The position numbers were made by a program, and so were the translations under genes. Positions 26,364-35,464 of a DNA stretch of 64,000 bases are shown here, in pieces. The stretch comes from Martinezella hainanensis (GTDB lineage: Bacteria; Pseudomonadota; Alphaproteobacteria; Rhizobiales; Rhizobiaceae). Each line of letters begins with the position of its first letter. Positions within the stretch are counted from its first letter, which is position 1. The DNA lies in NCBI RefSeq assembly GCF_900094555.1, contig NZ_FMAC01000013.1, forward strand, positions 84,345 to 148,344, in the 5' to 3' direction. The notes beneath the pieces are model-generated. The model was not told the DNA's origin. It did no database searches and worked only from the letters and a program-made list of their open reading frames with translations.

Positions 26364-26386
26364 GCGGGCCGCCCGATGCGGCCCGC
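26364..26386. terminator. GC-rich stem-loop between convergent genes
   Basis: GCGGGCCGC CCGAT GCGGCCCGC is a perfect 9-bp stem with a 5-base loop, 18 bases after the arginase-fold gene and 9 bases before the end of the convergent AraC gene. It could serve both directions. Confidence 0.65.
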
Positions 26387-26395
26387 GGGACCACT

Positions 26396-27340
26396 TCAGG
26401 GCTTCCTGATCGAACTTGGCGAAACGCCGTATTTCCTTTTGAAGACCTTGGTAAAGTGCGAGAGGTCGGAAAAGCCAGACTCGAACGCTGCAGTCGTCAC
26501 GCTGTCGGCGCCTCCGGTTGACAGGATCCGGTGGCTCATTTCGAGTCGAAACGACCAGACGTGTTGCATGACGGAAACGCCTCTCAATGCAAATATTCGT
26601 GAGAGCGTCCGTGGCGACACGCAAGCCGCATTGGACACCGCCAGCACGTCGAGTTCCGTATCGGCAAAATTTTCGGCGATGTAATCCGTCGCCTTTCGAT
26701 AAACGTCATCATGCCGCGATCCTCGCATGGACGGACTTTCGTCTACCAACATCTCAAGGGCAAGCGCCACGGTGTCTATCAAGATCGTGTTGAACCGCTG
26801 TTCTGAGTTACCAGAAGCACGCTCGTCGGCAATCACCTGGCTTTCCATGATCAGCGGCGGCAAAAGTGTGGTCGCTGGATGGGATTTAAGATTAACTCCT
26901 GTCAGGAGCTCTGCCCGCGGAAACCGAGCGAGAAGCCGTCGCCTTGGTATCTTCACTGTGTAGATGATGGAACTGCGAAAATCGTGTAAGAAGGGTCGCG
27001 CCGCATCCAACAGCACGATAGTGCCGGCTCCGCCAACGGCCACTCTTCCTTCCTGCTCAAAGCCATTTTCACCCGATACGACATAGACGAGAACGAAATC
27101 CTCATCGGGTTTCCGCCGCAGGAGTGTGGCGGTGCGCGAAAAGGTATGTGCCGGAGCGTTCATCTGACAGATAGTCACGTCTCCTAGCCGACACCCGTCG
27201 AGCGAGGCGTTAAAAGAGCTTGGAATTTGTGCGACCGCTTCGGCTGGGATCATCAGGTTGCACACGGCGTCCTGCCAGAACTGTACCTTCTGACGAATTG
27301 GCAGGTCTGATGTCGAATATGAAAAGCTCACGGTCCTCAT
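26396..27340 (-). CDS. AraC family transcriptional regulator
   Basis: A 314-residue regulator with an AraC-binding-like (NphR/FeaR-type) sensor domain in residues 1-190 and two C-terminal helix-turn-helix motifs (LDVLAVSNAACVSPRTLSRIFALRG and VTTAAFESGFSDLSHFTKVFKRKYGVSP). Length is normal. Its promoter region is shared with the divergent LuxR-type gene and contains two copies of a 13-bp palindrome. It probably controls the peptide-type ABC operon beyond LuxR or the arginase-fold genes on its other side. The sequence does not decide which. Confidence 0.87.
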   Translation of the reverse strand: MRTVSFSYSTSDLPIRQKVQFWQDAVCNLMIPAEAVAQIPSSFNASLDGCRLGDVTICQMNAPAHTFSRTATLLRRKPDEDFVLVYVVSGENGFEQEGRVAVGGAGTIVLLDAARPFLHDFRSSIIYTVKIPRRRLLARFPRAELLTGVNLKSHPATTLLPPLIMESQVIADERASGNSEQRFNTILIDTVALALEMLVDESPSMRGSRHDDVYRKATDYIAENFADTELDVLAVSNAACVSPRTLSRIFALRGVSVMQHVWSFRLEMSHRILSTGGADSVTTAAFESGFSDLSHFTKVFKRKYGVSPSSIRKP

Positions 27341-27411
27341 CCATATTCAAAAGTCGATAGACCATTTAACAAGATATGAATGTCACATGACAAGCATCTT
27401 TTGCGATAAAC

Positions 27412-27424
27412 CTCTCAATGAGAG
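27412..27424. promoter_or_regulatory. Palindromic site, copy 1
   Basis: CTCTCAATGAGAG, which extends to the perfect 15-base palindrome CCTCTCAATGAGAGG around a single central base. It lies 72 bases upstream of the AraC start. It matches the copy at 27516 in 12 of 13 positions, as expected for binding sites of one dimeric regulator. Confidence 0.5.
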
Positions 27425-27515
27425 GGTTCCTATTATGTTAGAAAATATAGCTGCCGATCTTTTCAGCAATTTGCCTTGGATTGCACCAATATTGCTTCGT
27501 TTCCGCACAGCCGCT

Positions 27516-27528
27516 CTCTCAAAGAGAG
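27516..27528. promoter_or_regulatory. Palindromic site, copy 2
   Basis: CTCTCAAAGAGAG, an inverted repeat with the same half-sites as the copy at 27412, 104 bases away (about ten helical turns). Followed at once by TATAAT, a perfect -10 element at 27530-27535, so a regulator bound here could directly control a rightward promoter. Confidence 0.5.
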
Positions 27529-27917
27529 TATAATTTTCGCATACAACTTGCATGAGCGCGGCCCCAGTCGCGGGGAGAATCGTCCGGGGCGTCGCATGGT
27601 CTTGTATAAAGCAAATGCTGCATAGCAGATTGATGGCTAACCGACAGGGAACAGGGGTGCCGGTTCCTACCTAAGAGACGATCTCTGTCAGCTCCGACAT
27701 ATGGAAAAACAGCTCTGGGAGGGGCACCGATGAGGTAGGCGTACTGCTAAAAAGCTCCTGAGACGATCCGACCTTAGACGTATCCTATTTGGCGCTCCTC
27801 GCCTGAGATCGCTTCCGAAAGTTTGGCCGTCCGGGTCCTCTCTGTGGCGTAGCGGACAAAGAAGCACGAACTTTGGCGTGCTATACAAGCCTATCAGCTT
27901 CAGCCGGAAACCGCTCG

Positions 27918-28550
27918 ATGTCGCCTGTTCAGATACCCATTACTTCGCTGCAATCTTTTGGTCTTGCAACAGCAAGGCTTTGTAACGTGCGCACCGCGGC
28001 GGAATTTCGATCCGTGCTGGGTAAATTTTTCCCGGAGCTTGAAGAACCGCTGGATGCGCACATTGAACTCGATCCCTGGGACCGAGCCGAGTGGCAGCAA
28101 CAAAGAGAATGTCTCGAATATAGGGTTTATTCGAATTCTCCCGCCCAGGATGTCCATCATTATCTCGCGAGGAACCACACTACTGCGGCCCGATGCATGA
28201 TTTTGTCGTTCTACGCTGAGAGCCGCATTGTCGCTGTTCTGCGCATTATAGCCGCAAACGGAGAGCCGCTTTCGCAAAGTGTAATCGCTCTCATTATGGC
28301 TATCGCCGCCCACGCGCACGCCGCTCTGCAGCGCATTTGCATTAATGTGGAAAACTTGAGTGTGCGCGAGCGGGAAGTCGCATGCCTCGTAGCATCAGGA
28401 TTTCGAGACCGCGAGATAGGCGACCTGCTCGGCATATCGTTTTCTACGGTTCGCACGCACATCAATAAGGCTCTGAACAGGCTTAACTGCCCAAATCGTA
28501 CCAAACTTGCTGCCCTTATCTTGCAAGAAGGGCTAACGACGCGTGCCTGA
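27918..28550 (+). CDS. LuxR family transcriptional regulator
   Basis: A 210-residue regulator with a C-terminal GerE/LuxR helix-turn-helix (LSVREREVACLVASGFRDREIGDLLGISFSTVRTHINKALNRL). The N-terminal half looks like a GAF-type sensor and shows no receiver domain or autoinducer-domain signature that I recognise. ATG 27918 is taken over the in-frame TTG at 27873, but neither has a strong ribosome site. It lies 46 bases upstream of, and on the same strand as, the dipeptide-type ABC operon, so it may regulate that operon or be its first gene. Confidence 0.8.
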   Translation: MSPVQIPITSLQSFGLATARLCNVRTAAEFRSVLGKFFPELEEPLDAHIELDPWDRAEWQQQRECLEYRVYSNSPAQDVHHYLARNHTTAARCMILSFYAESRIVAVLRIIAANGEPLSQSVIALIMAIAAHAHAALQRICINVENLSVREREVACLVASGFRDREIGDLLGISFSTVRTHINKALNRLNCPNRTKLAALILQEGLTTRA

Positions 28551-28596
28551 GTCAAAGAGCCTACCAACACGGATAAATTAAAAAAAGGGAACTCTG

Positions 28597-30135
28597 ATGA
28601 ACGACCAAAAAATTTCGGTTACACGCAGGAACATTCTACAAGCAACAGGGGCATTCGGTCTCGCGGCAGCCTGCAGCTTCCCGCAAGAACTTTTCGCTCA
28701 GGCGGCCGAGCCGAAGGTTGGAGGGACGCTCCGGATTGCCGTACCAGGATCTGCAACGGGTTCACTGGATCCGCACCGCACCCAAGGTTTCGTTGCGGAT
28801 ATTGTCCGGTTCACCAGTCTACTGGACGGCCTGACAGAATTCCTTCCCGACGCCACCGTAGGGCTCGTGCTGGCTGAGTCTTTCACGCCAAACGCCGATG
28901 CCACTGAGTGGACCGTAAAACTCAAGCAGGGTGTCAAAACTCACGACGGTAAGGATTTCGTCGCCGATGACGTCATCTTCACTGTCGAACGAATCCTCGA
29001 CAAGAGCAATCCCACCAAGGGGAGCTCGCTCATCGGTTTCATCGACCCGAAGCGCATAGAAAAGATCGACGATCATACTTTGGTCTTTAAACTGGATAAG
29101 CCGTATGGCCTTTTCCGGGATGTGTGGGCCAACCGATATCTCCGAATGGTGCCGCGCAATTTCGATCCGGCAAAGCCTGTTGGGACCGGCCCTTTCAAGT
29201 TCGTTTCGTTCACTGTCGGTCAGCAATCGTCATTCGAGGCAAACCAGAAATATTTCCGCGGTCGTCCGTTCGTGGACAAATTAGTGCTTATCAATGTCGA
29301 AGAGGAGGTAGCGTCAATCAATGCGCTGCGGGGAGGCCAAGTCGATATCTCGTTTACAATTCCCTACTCGCAGGCAAGGATTATCAAGTCGGACCCAGCC
29401 CTGAAAATCCTGGACAACCCATCGACTATGTCGATACCGATTTTTATGCGCACCGACATCGAGCCATTCAATGATCCGCGAGTGCGCAAAGCCATGATGC
29501 TTATACCGAACCGTGAGCAGATGGTGAAGGTTGCGTTGGGTGGATATGGAATTGTCGGGAATGACATGAACGGGCGCACGGTGGCCCCATGCTCTGCTTC
29601 GACGACCGCGCAGAGAACGCAGGATATCGCCGAGGCCAAGCGCTTGCTAGCCGAAGCCGGCAAGGCGAATTTAACCGTCGATCTCATCACCGTGCGTGGC
29701 ACAGCCGGCATGGTCGAATGCGCACAGATACTGGCCGAACAAGCAAAAGCTGCTGGCGTTACAATCAATGTGAAGATCGTCGACATGGCGGCGTTTATCG
29801 CCAACTACCCTAAGTGGACCTTTGGTGTCGATTTTCTCTCTGACCTTTATATGCCTGTGGCAACGCGCAGTCTGTTACCGAATGCGCCATTCAACACGGC
29901 GCACTGGAACGATGCCGAATTTAATGCCCTTCAGGCAAAGGCCGTCGCTTCGGTTAGCGAATCCGACCGATGCGATGCGATAGCGCAAATGCGGAATATA
30001 GAGCATGAGCGGGGTGGCAACCTGATTTGGGGTTTTGCCAACATATTGAACGGTTACCGCAATAACGTGCACGGTCTCGTTCCCTACAGTGTCGATTCAC
30101 CACTCTACTATTTGCGAAGCGTGTGGCTCTCTTGA
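28597..30135 (+). CDS. Dipeptide/oligopeptide-type ABC transporter substrate-binding protein
   Basis: A 512-residue family-5 solute-binding protein (DppA/OppA type). The N-terminus has a twin-arginine signal (TRRNILQATG, then a hydrophobic stretch ending near LFAQAAE), so it is probably exported folded. Family landmarks follow: GGTLRIAVPG, then WTVKLKQGVKTHDGKDFVADDVIF, and RKAMMLIPNREQMV. It is the first structural gene of a complete importer (two permeases and a fused double ATPase). Ligands in this family range from peptides to nickel chelates and opines, so the specificity is open. Confidence 0.92.
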   Translation: MNDQKISVTRRNILQATGAFGLAAACSFPQELFAQAAEPKVGGTLRIAVPGSATGSLDPHRTQGFVADIVRFTSLLDGLTEFLPDATVGLVLAESFTPNADATEWTVKLKQGVKTHDGKDFVADDVIFTVERILDKSNPTKGSSLIGFIDPKRIEKIDDHTLVFKLDKPYGLFRDVWANRYLRMVPRNFDPAKPVGTGPFKFVSFTVGQQSSFEANQKYFRGRPFVDKLVLINVEEEVASINALRGGQVDISFTIPYSQARIIKSDPALKILDNPSTMSIPIFMRTDIEPFNDPRVRKAMMLIPNREQMVKVALGGYGIVGNDMNGRTVAPCSASTTAQRTQDIAEAKRLLAEAGKANLTVDLITVRGTAGMVECAQILAEQAKAAGVTINVKIVDMAAFIANYPKWTFGVDFLSDLYMPVATRSLLPNAPFNTAHWNDAEFNALQAKAVASVSESDRCDAIAQMRNIEHERGGNLIWGFANILNGYRNNVHGLVPYSVDSPLYYLRSVWLS

Positions 30136-30149
30136 TCGTTTCCAAGTAA

Positions 30150-30174
30150 GACAGGCCAGCACCGCTGGCCTGTC
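30150..30174 (+). terminator. Intercistronic hairpin after the binding-protein gene
   Basis: GACAGGCCAGC ACC GCTGGCCTGTC is a perfect 11-bp stem with a 3-base loop, 14 bases after the binding-protein stop and 26 bases before the permease start. It has no U-run. Such hairpins usually protect the binding-protein mRNA or partly terminate, so that more binding protein than permease is made. Confidence 0.65.
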
Positions 30175-30200
30175 CGATGTCACTTAAAGGATAGGTAAAA

Positions 30201-31166
30201 ATGTGGATACGGCGCCTCACATGGTTGTCTCGGCGGCTCTGTCTAAGTTTGTTTTTGTTGATCGTTGTTTCGATCTTGATCTTTGCGGTCACTCAAGCGC
30301 TTCCAGGCGACGTAGCGACGATGATCCTGGGCACAGACGCAACTCCGGAGAAAGTTTCCGTCTTGCGCCGTGAAATGCATCTCGATGAACCAATCCTTCT
30401 TCAATATTTCAGCTGGGTAAGCGGGATAATCGCTGGCAACTTCGGCTACTCACACACCGCCGGCATACCCGTAGCTCAACTCACATTGCCGCGAATATTC
30501 AACACCTTCGTGGTTGTGACTCTCAGCATGTGTGCCGCACTGCCAGTTTCAATGGTGCTTGGGCTTCTCACGGCACTTTACAAAGATACCTGGTTTGACC
30601 GCGTGATCCTCGGTCTGTCTTTGAGTGTCAATGCGCTCCCCGAATTCGTCCTGGCTTTGGTGCTTGTCATGCTGCTCAGCACGACCGTATTTCATCTATT
30701 TCCAGCGCTATCAATACCGGTGCCTGATCAGCCGATGGTTACCCAGCTAGACATCTTGTTGCTTCCGTGTCTAACGCTGTTTTTATTGCAAATGACCTAT
30801 CTATACCGCCTTGTGCGGGCAGCTGTGATCGACGTGCTGGCAGCTGACTACATCCAGTTCGCAATGCTCAAGGGGTTGTCGACGGGACGAATTCTGTTCC
30901 GCCATGCCTTGCCGAACGCTGCAATCCCGGCGCTGCAAGCGGCGGCGACAGTTTTTGCCGTGTGTATAGGCGGTGTTGTGGTCATCGAATACGTCTTTGC
31001 TTTCCCGGGTATGGGCACCGCGCTCACTGACGCTGTCGGCAACCGTGATCTCGCGGTGGTGCAGTTCATTGTCTTAATCATCGCATCGACTTTCATCGTG
31101 GCAAACATTGTAGCCGACGTCATTACCGCCTTTTTGAAGCCGCCGGCGCGGGGAGACGCGCTGTGA
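30201..31166 (+). CDS. ABC transporter permease, DppB type
   Basis: A 321-residue inner-membrane permease of the dipeptide/oligopeptide/nickel family. It starts with the characteristic LSLFLLIVVSILIFAVTQALPGD segment, has about six hydrophobic helices, and shows the cytoplasmic coupling loop DYIQFAMLKGLSTGRILFRHALPNA. It overlaps the next permease by 4 bases (GTGA). Confidence 0.92.
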   Translation: MWIRRLTWLSRRLCLSLFLLIVVSILIFAVTQALPGDVATMILGTDATPEKVSVLRREMHLDEPILLQYFSWVSGIIAGNFGYSHTAGIPVAQLTLPRIFNTFVVVTLSMCAALPVSMVLGLLTALYKDTWFDRVILGLSLSVNALPEFVLALVLVMLLSTTVFHLFPALSIPVPDQPMVTQLDILLLPCLTLFLLQMTYLYRLVRAAVIDVLAADYIQFAMLKGLSTGRILFRHALPNAAIPALQAAATVFAVCIGGVVVIEYVFAFPGMGTALTDAVGNRDLAVVQFIVLIIASTFIVANIVADVITAFLKPPARGDAL

Positions 31167-32035
31167 AGGAAGTACGCATCGCCATGGATCTTCCAAAAGA
31201 TAACGCACGTAAGCCACTTCATTTGCGGTTGATACGCTCTTCGCGCGTGGGTATTGGATTATCAATCATGCTTATGGTTGTCGGGATCGCTGTGTTCGGG
31301 CCGTTGTTCGCACCATATGGACCGACCGAATTAGTGGGGGTGCCGTTCGATATCCCACAACAGGATTATCTTTTAGGTACCGACGCCCTCGGCCGTGATG
31401 TCCTATCGCGATTCCTTTGGGGCGGTAGAAGTCTTGTTTGGATGGCCCTCGGGGCCACATCCATTGCGTTGGTTCTAGCAACGGCACTTGGGGTCAGCGC
31501 TGCATACTTCAAGGGCCGGGTAGATGAAGCCATTATGCGTTTAATCGATCTGAAACTGGCATTTCCGACGGTCGTCATGGCGCTCTTATTTGTGACCATG
31601 TTTGGCACGGGCAAGCTACTGTTAGTGGTCATCGTAGGCTTGTCGCTCACGCCAACTGGAGCGCGCGTCATCCGCGGGGCTGCGTTGTCCGTTGTCGACC
31701 GCGAATTCATCGAGCACTCGAAATCGATTGGTATGCCGACCCATCGTATCCTTTTGAGCGAAGTGCTTCCAAACATCACATCGCCGTTGCTTGTTGAGGT
31801 CGGCTTGCGTCTGATGTGGGCCATATCGGCGTTGGCAGGTCTCAATTTTCTTGGCTATGGGGTTCAGTCTCCAGAAGCTGACTGGGGACTAATGATAAAT
31901 GAAAATCGAAACGCACTTTCCATTCAGCCCTGGGCGGTCTTGGCTCCGATTATAGCCATCGCGTCTTTTACCATCGCGGGAAATATCTTTGCAGAAGGAA
32001 TCGCCCGAGTTGTCGGCCGTACCGAGGGAAATTGA
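31163..32035 (+). CDS. ABC transporter permease, DppC type
   Basis: A 290-residue partner permease. Typical DppC landmarks are the LGTDALGRDVLSRFLWGGRSL motif after TM1 and the coupling loop EFIEHSKSIGMPTHRILLSEVLPN. The GTG at 31163 overlaps the previous stop and has GGGGAGA upstream. An ATG at 31184 is the alternative start. Together with the DppB-type protein it forms the channel of the importer. Confidence 0.91.
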   Translation: MKEVRIAMDLPKDNARKPLHLRLIRSSRVGIGLSIMLMVVGIAVFGPLFAPYGPTELVGVPFDIPQQDYLLGTDALGRDVLSRFLWGGRSLVWMALGATSIALVLATALGVSAAYFKGRVDEAIMRLIDLKLAFPTVVMALLFVTMFGTGKLLLVVIVGLSLTPTGARVIRGAALSVVDREFIEHSKSIGMPTHRILLSEVLPNITSPLLVEVGLRLMWAISALAGLNFLGYGVQSPEADWGLMINENRNALSIQPWAVLAPIIAIASFTIAGNIFAEGIARVVGRTEGN

Positions 32036-32038
32036 TAG

Positions 32039-33793
32039 ATGAGTGTCGTCGTAGAGAACCTCAGCGTCGAAGCCGTTGCCTTGAACAAACCAATTGTTCT
32101 GGATGTTTCCTTCACAATCGCACCTGGCAAGGTCCTCGGGCTTGTTGGAGAGTCGGGATCCGGGAAAACGACTATAGCACTGGCAATGCTCGCATTTGCA
32201 CGGCACGGCACGCGCATTTCCAATGGGAGTAGCGTTTGCATAGATGGCAACAACATTCTGGGGCAAGACCGCAAACGGACGCGAGAAATCCGCGGCAGGT
32301 TAGTCGCCTATGTCCCGCAGGATCCGGGCGCATCGTTAAATCCCGCGCTGACACTACGCGAGCAATTGCTGGAAGTGCTTATCACCGGTCCCGGCAAACT
32401 TTCGAAAGAACAAGCCCTCGAACGAATTGGCACCCTGTTGAACGAAGTGGGGCTGCCGTCTTCGTCGGATTTTCTCTCGCGATATCCTAGTCAGGTGTCA
32501 GGAGGTCAGTTGCAACGCGTCGCAATTGCCATGGCAATTGCTGCTCATCCCCGGCTGATCGTTCTGGATGAGCCGACAACCGGCCTCGACGTATCGGTCC
32601 AACATGACGTTCTCAAGATGGTCGGGCGCCTTTGTGCAGACCACAAAATATCGGCAATCTACGTTTCTCACGATCTCGGCGTCGTGTCGCACGTAGCAGA
32701 TGAGGTTATGGTCCTTTACACCGGTCGCGTTGTCGAATACGGCCACTGCAAGGATGTATTTGAAAAACCATCGCATCCCTACACCCGAGCTCTATTAGAA
32801 TCGCTGCCCTCAGCGCGAGAGCGGCTCGTACTGAAGCCGATTCCAGGCATGATTGAAGCAAACCGACTGACCGGAGGATGCGTGTTCCGCTCCCGATGCG
32901 CGTTTGCCAAGGCGACCTGTGAGCAAGAACCTCCCCTTTATTCGGTGGCAGAGGAAAGCCATCTCGTCCGATGTCACTGGCCAATGCATTCCAAGCAACT
33001 GCGTGTCGTTGCGCAAGCCCGCTTATCGGCTTTTAAAGAGAGTGAGCTGGTACTGCAGGTGGAGAAGCTGCGCGCCTTCTATGGAACGCATCAGGTGTTG
33101 CACGATGTGGAGCTTGCCGTTCGCGCGGGCGAATGCCTGGCAATCGTCGGCGAATCTGGCAGCGGTAAATCCACTCTTTCGCGCTCTATCATCGGCCTTC
33201 ATACTCAATGGCACGGCACTATCGCCTTTCGCGGCGCTCCGTTAGAAGCAGACTGCAGACAACGGGGCCGCAACACCGTGCAAAGGATCCAATACGTCTT
33301 TCAAAATCCCTATGGATCACTCAATCCGCGACGAACCATTGGCAGCAGCATAGAAAGTGTTTACGCCTTGTTTCACCAAGCAGATGCAATCACAGCCCGG
33401 AAAAAGGTCAGAGAGGTACTAAGCAAGGTTGGGATACCGCAGAGTTATGCCGATCGTTACCCTAACGAGCTTTCCGGCGGAGAAAGGCAACGCTGTGCGA
33501 TCGCTCGGGCTTTAATCTGTGCGCCGGATCTCGTCATATGCGACGAAATCACCTCCGCTCTTGATGTCTCGGTCCAAGCAACCATACTAGCGTTGTTGCA
33601 GGACTTGATGCATGATGGCGTCAGCCTCATATTCGTCACACACAATCTCGGGGTCGTTAGAAGCATTGCCGACCGTGTGGCCGTCATGAACAATGGCCGC
33701 CTTGTGGAACAAGGAAACTGCGATCAAGTTCTTTCGGAACCGAGCGCATCTTATACCCGCCAACTCTTGTCGCACACCTTAGAACTGAGCTGA
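32039..33793 (+). CDS. Fused double ATP-binding protein of the dipeptide-type ABC importer (DppD-DppF)
   Basis: A 584-residue protein with two complete ABC ATPase domains in one chain. Domain 1 has Walker A GESGSGKTT (37-45), signature SGGQLQRV, Walker B LIVLDEPTTGLD and the oligopeptide C-terminal region (FRSRCAFAKATCEQEPPLYS near 285-305). Domain 2 has Walker A GESGSGKST near 370, signature LSGGERQRC and LVICDEITSALDVS. In the second domain the residue after the Walker B Glu is Ile where Pro is usual. It starts 3 bases after the DppC-type gene and ends the operon. Such DppD-DppF fusions are common in rhizobia. Confidence 0.92.
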   Translation: MSVVVENLSVEAVALNKPIVLDVSFTIAPGKVLGLVGESGSGKTTIALAMLAFARHGTRISNGSSVCIDGNNILGQDRKRTREIRGRLVAYVPQDPGASLNPALTLREQLLEVLITGPGKLSKEQALERIGTLLNEVGLPSSSDFLSRYPSQVSGGQLQRVAIAMAIAAHPRLIVLDEPTTGLDVSVQHDVLKMVGRLCADHKISAIYVSHDLGVVSHVADEVMVLYTGRVVEYGHCKDVFEKPSHPYTRALLESLPSARERLVLKPIPGMIEANRLTGGCVFRSRCAFAKATCEQEPPLYSVAEESHLVRCHWPMHSKQLRVVAQARLSAFKESELVLQVEKLRAFYGTHQVLHDVELAVRAGECLAIVGESGSGKSTLSRSIIGLHTQWHGTIAFRGAPLEADCRQRGRNTVQRIQYVFQNPYGSLNPRRTIGSSIESVYALFHQADAITARKKVREVLSKVGIPQSYADRYPNELSGGERQRCAIARALICAPDLVICDEITSALDVSVQATILALLQDLMHDGVSLIFVTHNLGVVRSIADRVAVMNNGRLVEQGNCDQVLSEPSASYTRQLLSHTLELS

Positions 33794-33859
33794 GGGCCGT
33801 CCGATCGAGGAATGGGTCGGGGATCCAAGCCTCGACCACTGGTAATACGGGCGGCGCAA

Positions 33860-34077
33860 TTTACCAGGTAGGCAGGAAAGCGATGGGGCATCGTCGATTG
33901 TCCAAAGCGCCGGTCGAGCTCTTGCAGAGCCGCTTGCACCTCGTCGATCGAGATTGGTTCAGGTGTTCCCCGGAGAAATCGCAGTGCCGGCCGCGAATCG
34001 ACAGCGTAGAGATCGGATGCCCAGGCTGCGAGGATCGCGCGTTTGTCATCAACGGACAGTGCCCGTGCGTTTAAGGG
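33860..34077 (-). pseudogene. Remnant of a small conserved rhizobial hypothetical protein
   Basis: On the minus strand, one frame from about 34071 reads LNARALSVDDKRAILAAW, then ASDLYAVDSRPALRFL, then SIDEVQAALQELDRRFG. I recognise this as a type of short uncharacterised protein common in rhizobia. No ATG, and no convincing start, precedes it in frame, and downstream the frame runs into the end of the transporter gene. I take it as a truncated remnant. It lies beside a dnaE2 fragment in the same orientation, within 900 bases that lack any intact gene. Confidence 0.5.
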
Positions 34078-34165
34078 GCCAGAACAAGAGGAGTGCGAAA
34101 TCGTACGCGGCCTTTATCAACCAACGACAGACACAGCCGATTTGATGGTGATGCCTCCGCTATGA

Positions 34166-34553
34166 CTACGGCACATTTGGCAGCCGGTAGCAGCACGGAA
34201 GACCTGCTGCAATTGCAGTGCGGGAGGTACGCGTGACCAGAGGGTTTTCGTGCTTTCCTTGCCGCTTCGGCTTTTCCGCCCAGAGCGCATCACAGCGTTG
34301 CAGCTTGAGCGATGACAGGAAAGCATCGGCTTCGGCAAGTTCAACGAGCGACGCCGCCGGCACGCCCGATCGCCGCCAGAGATCGTCGACGCTGTCGAAG
34401 GGTTGATCGGCACGGGCAGCAATGATGCGAGCCGCATCGGTCTGGGCAAGCCCATGGACCATGCGCAAGCCGAGACGCACGGCATGCTGGTCGCAGCCTT
34501 CGATCGCCTCCAATGTGCAGTTGTTGATTTCCGTGATGATTTAACCCGGTTTT
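34166..34553 (-). pseudogene. dnaE2: dnaE2 (imuC, error-prone DNA polymerase) fragment
   Basis: The frame contains QHAVRLGLRMVHGLAQTDAA, then ARADQPFDSVDDLWRRSGVP and SLVELAEADAFLSSLKLQRCDALWA. This is the helix-hairpin-helix part of the DnaE2/ImuC error-prone polymerase alpha subunit. Only about 90 of more than 1,000 residues remain. A TAA closes the frame just upstream, and downstream the sequence diverges from the family after DALWA. It is a decayed piece of the imuA-imuB-dnaE2 mutagenesis cassette that rhizobial plasmids often carry. Confidence 0.75.
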
Positions 34554-34711
34554 GCGTTTGGCCAAGGTCCAGCAAAAAGCTTCGAATAATCAATCATCTC
34601 AAATGATTGGTTTTTCCAAGCTGGGTCAGTGCAAAATGAAATGCGGATCAAAATCTCGCGCAACTCAACAGAAGAGCTCAAGGGGAGGTGGAATAAGAAA
34701 TCTGCGGCCGC

Positions 34712-35464
34712 TCAAAATGCGCCCAGCCTGCTCGACATCCCCTGGTCTGCGACGATTTCGCTTCCACTCAAAGCCTGGCCGGCATCGGAAAGCAAAAATG
34801 CCGCCAATGCGCCAATCTCATCAACGGTATTGTAGATTCCCGTCGCGTGTGCCTGGCGGAAATGATCTGCGAGCTGAGCATTCCCGGCTTCCAGGGCGGC
34901 GATCTTTTCAGTGCGTGTCAGGCCCGGACAAAGGGCGTTGACACGAATGCCGAGCGGACCGAGGCTCCATGCCATGGCCCGTGTCATCGAAACGATCGCG
35001 CCCTTGGTTCCGGCATACATCTCGTAGCCGGCGAGCGTGGCTCTTGCATGATTGGAGCCGATGTTGACGATGGATCCCGGCTTGCGCAGCAGCGGCACCA
35101 GCATCTGCGAAACCAGAAATACCGAGCGCTGGTTTACCCGCCAGAGCAAGTCGAGTTCGTCCAGCGGCATTTCCAGAAACGGCTTTTCGATGGTCACACC
35201 AGCATTATTCACCAGGCCATCCAGGCCACCAAATTGCTGTTTGACCACTGCAGCCAGGCGGCTAATGGCTACGGGATCGCCGACATCCGCTTGCAGGAAT
35301 TCCGCGCCGACATCGAGAACCGCTCGAACTTCTTCTGCGAGAAGCGAAACGCCGAGCACGGTTGCACCCGCCTGAACGCAGGCCCGCGCGATTCCCAGGC
35401 CTATTCCTGCCCCTGCCCCGGTGACAACGATGATCTTACCTTGAAGCGCCTGCATGCCGCTCAT
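34712..35464 (-). CDS. SDR family oxidoreductase
   Basis: A 250-residue classical short-chain dehydrogenase. It has the cofactor motif T15-G-A-G-A-G-I-G22, NNAG (86-89), catalytic Ser137 (NIGSN), and Y150-x-x-x-K154 (MYAGTKG). The first Asp of strand 2 is not evident, so the NAD versus NADP choice is unclear. It overlaps the permease stop by 4 bases (ATGA) and thus belongs to the sugar ABC operon. It probably oxidises the imported sugar or a sugar acid before the dehydratase encoded at 39533 acts. Confidence 0.9.
   Translation of the reverse strand: MSGMQALQGKIIVVTGAGAGIGLGIARACVQAGATVLGVSLLAEEVRAVLDVGAEFLQADVGDPVAISRLAAVVKQQFGGLDGLVNNAGVTIEKPFLEMPLDELDLLWRVNQRSVFLVSQMLVPLLRKPGSIVNIGSNHARATLAGYEMYAGTKGAIVSMTRAMAWSLGPLGIRVNALCPGLTRTEKIAALEAGNAQLADHFRQAHATGIYNTVDEIGALAAFLLSDAGQALSGSEIVADQGMSSRLGAF

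Larger units (their letters stand above)
27341..27917. other. Long divergent intergenic region between AraC and LuxR genes
   Basis: No coding sequence is recognised in these 577 bases. The first 200 bases next to the AraC gene are AT-richer and carry the two palindromes described separately, so they look like a complex promoter region. The part before the LuxR gene shows no structure I can name. Confidence 0.6.
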
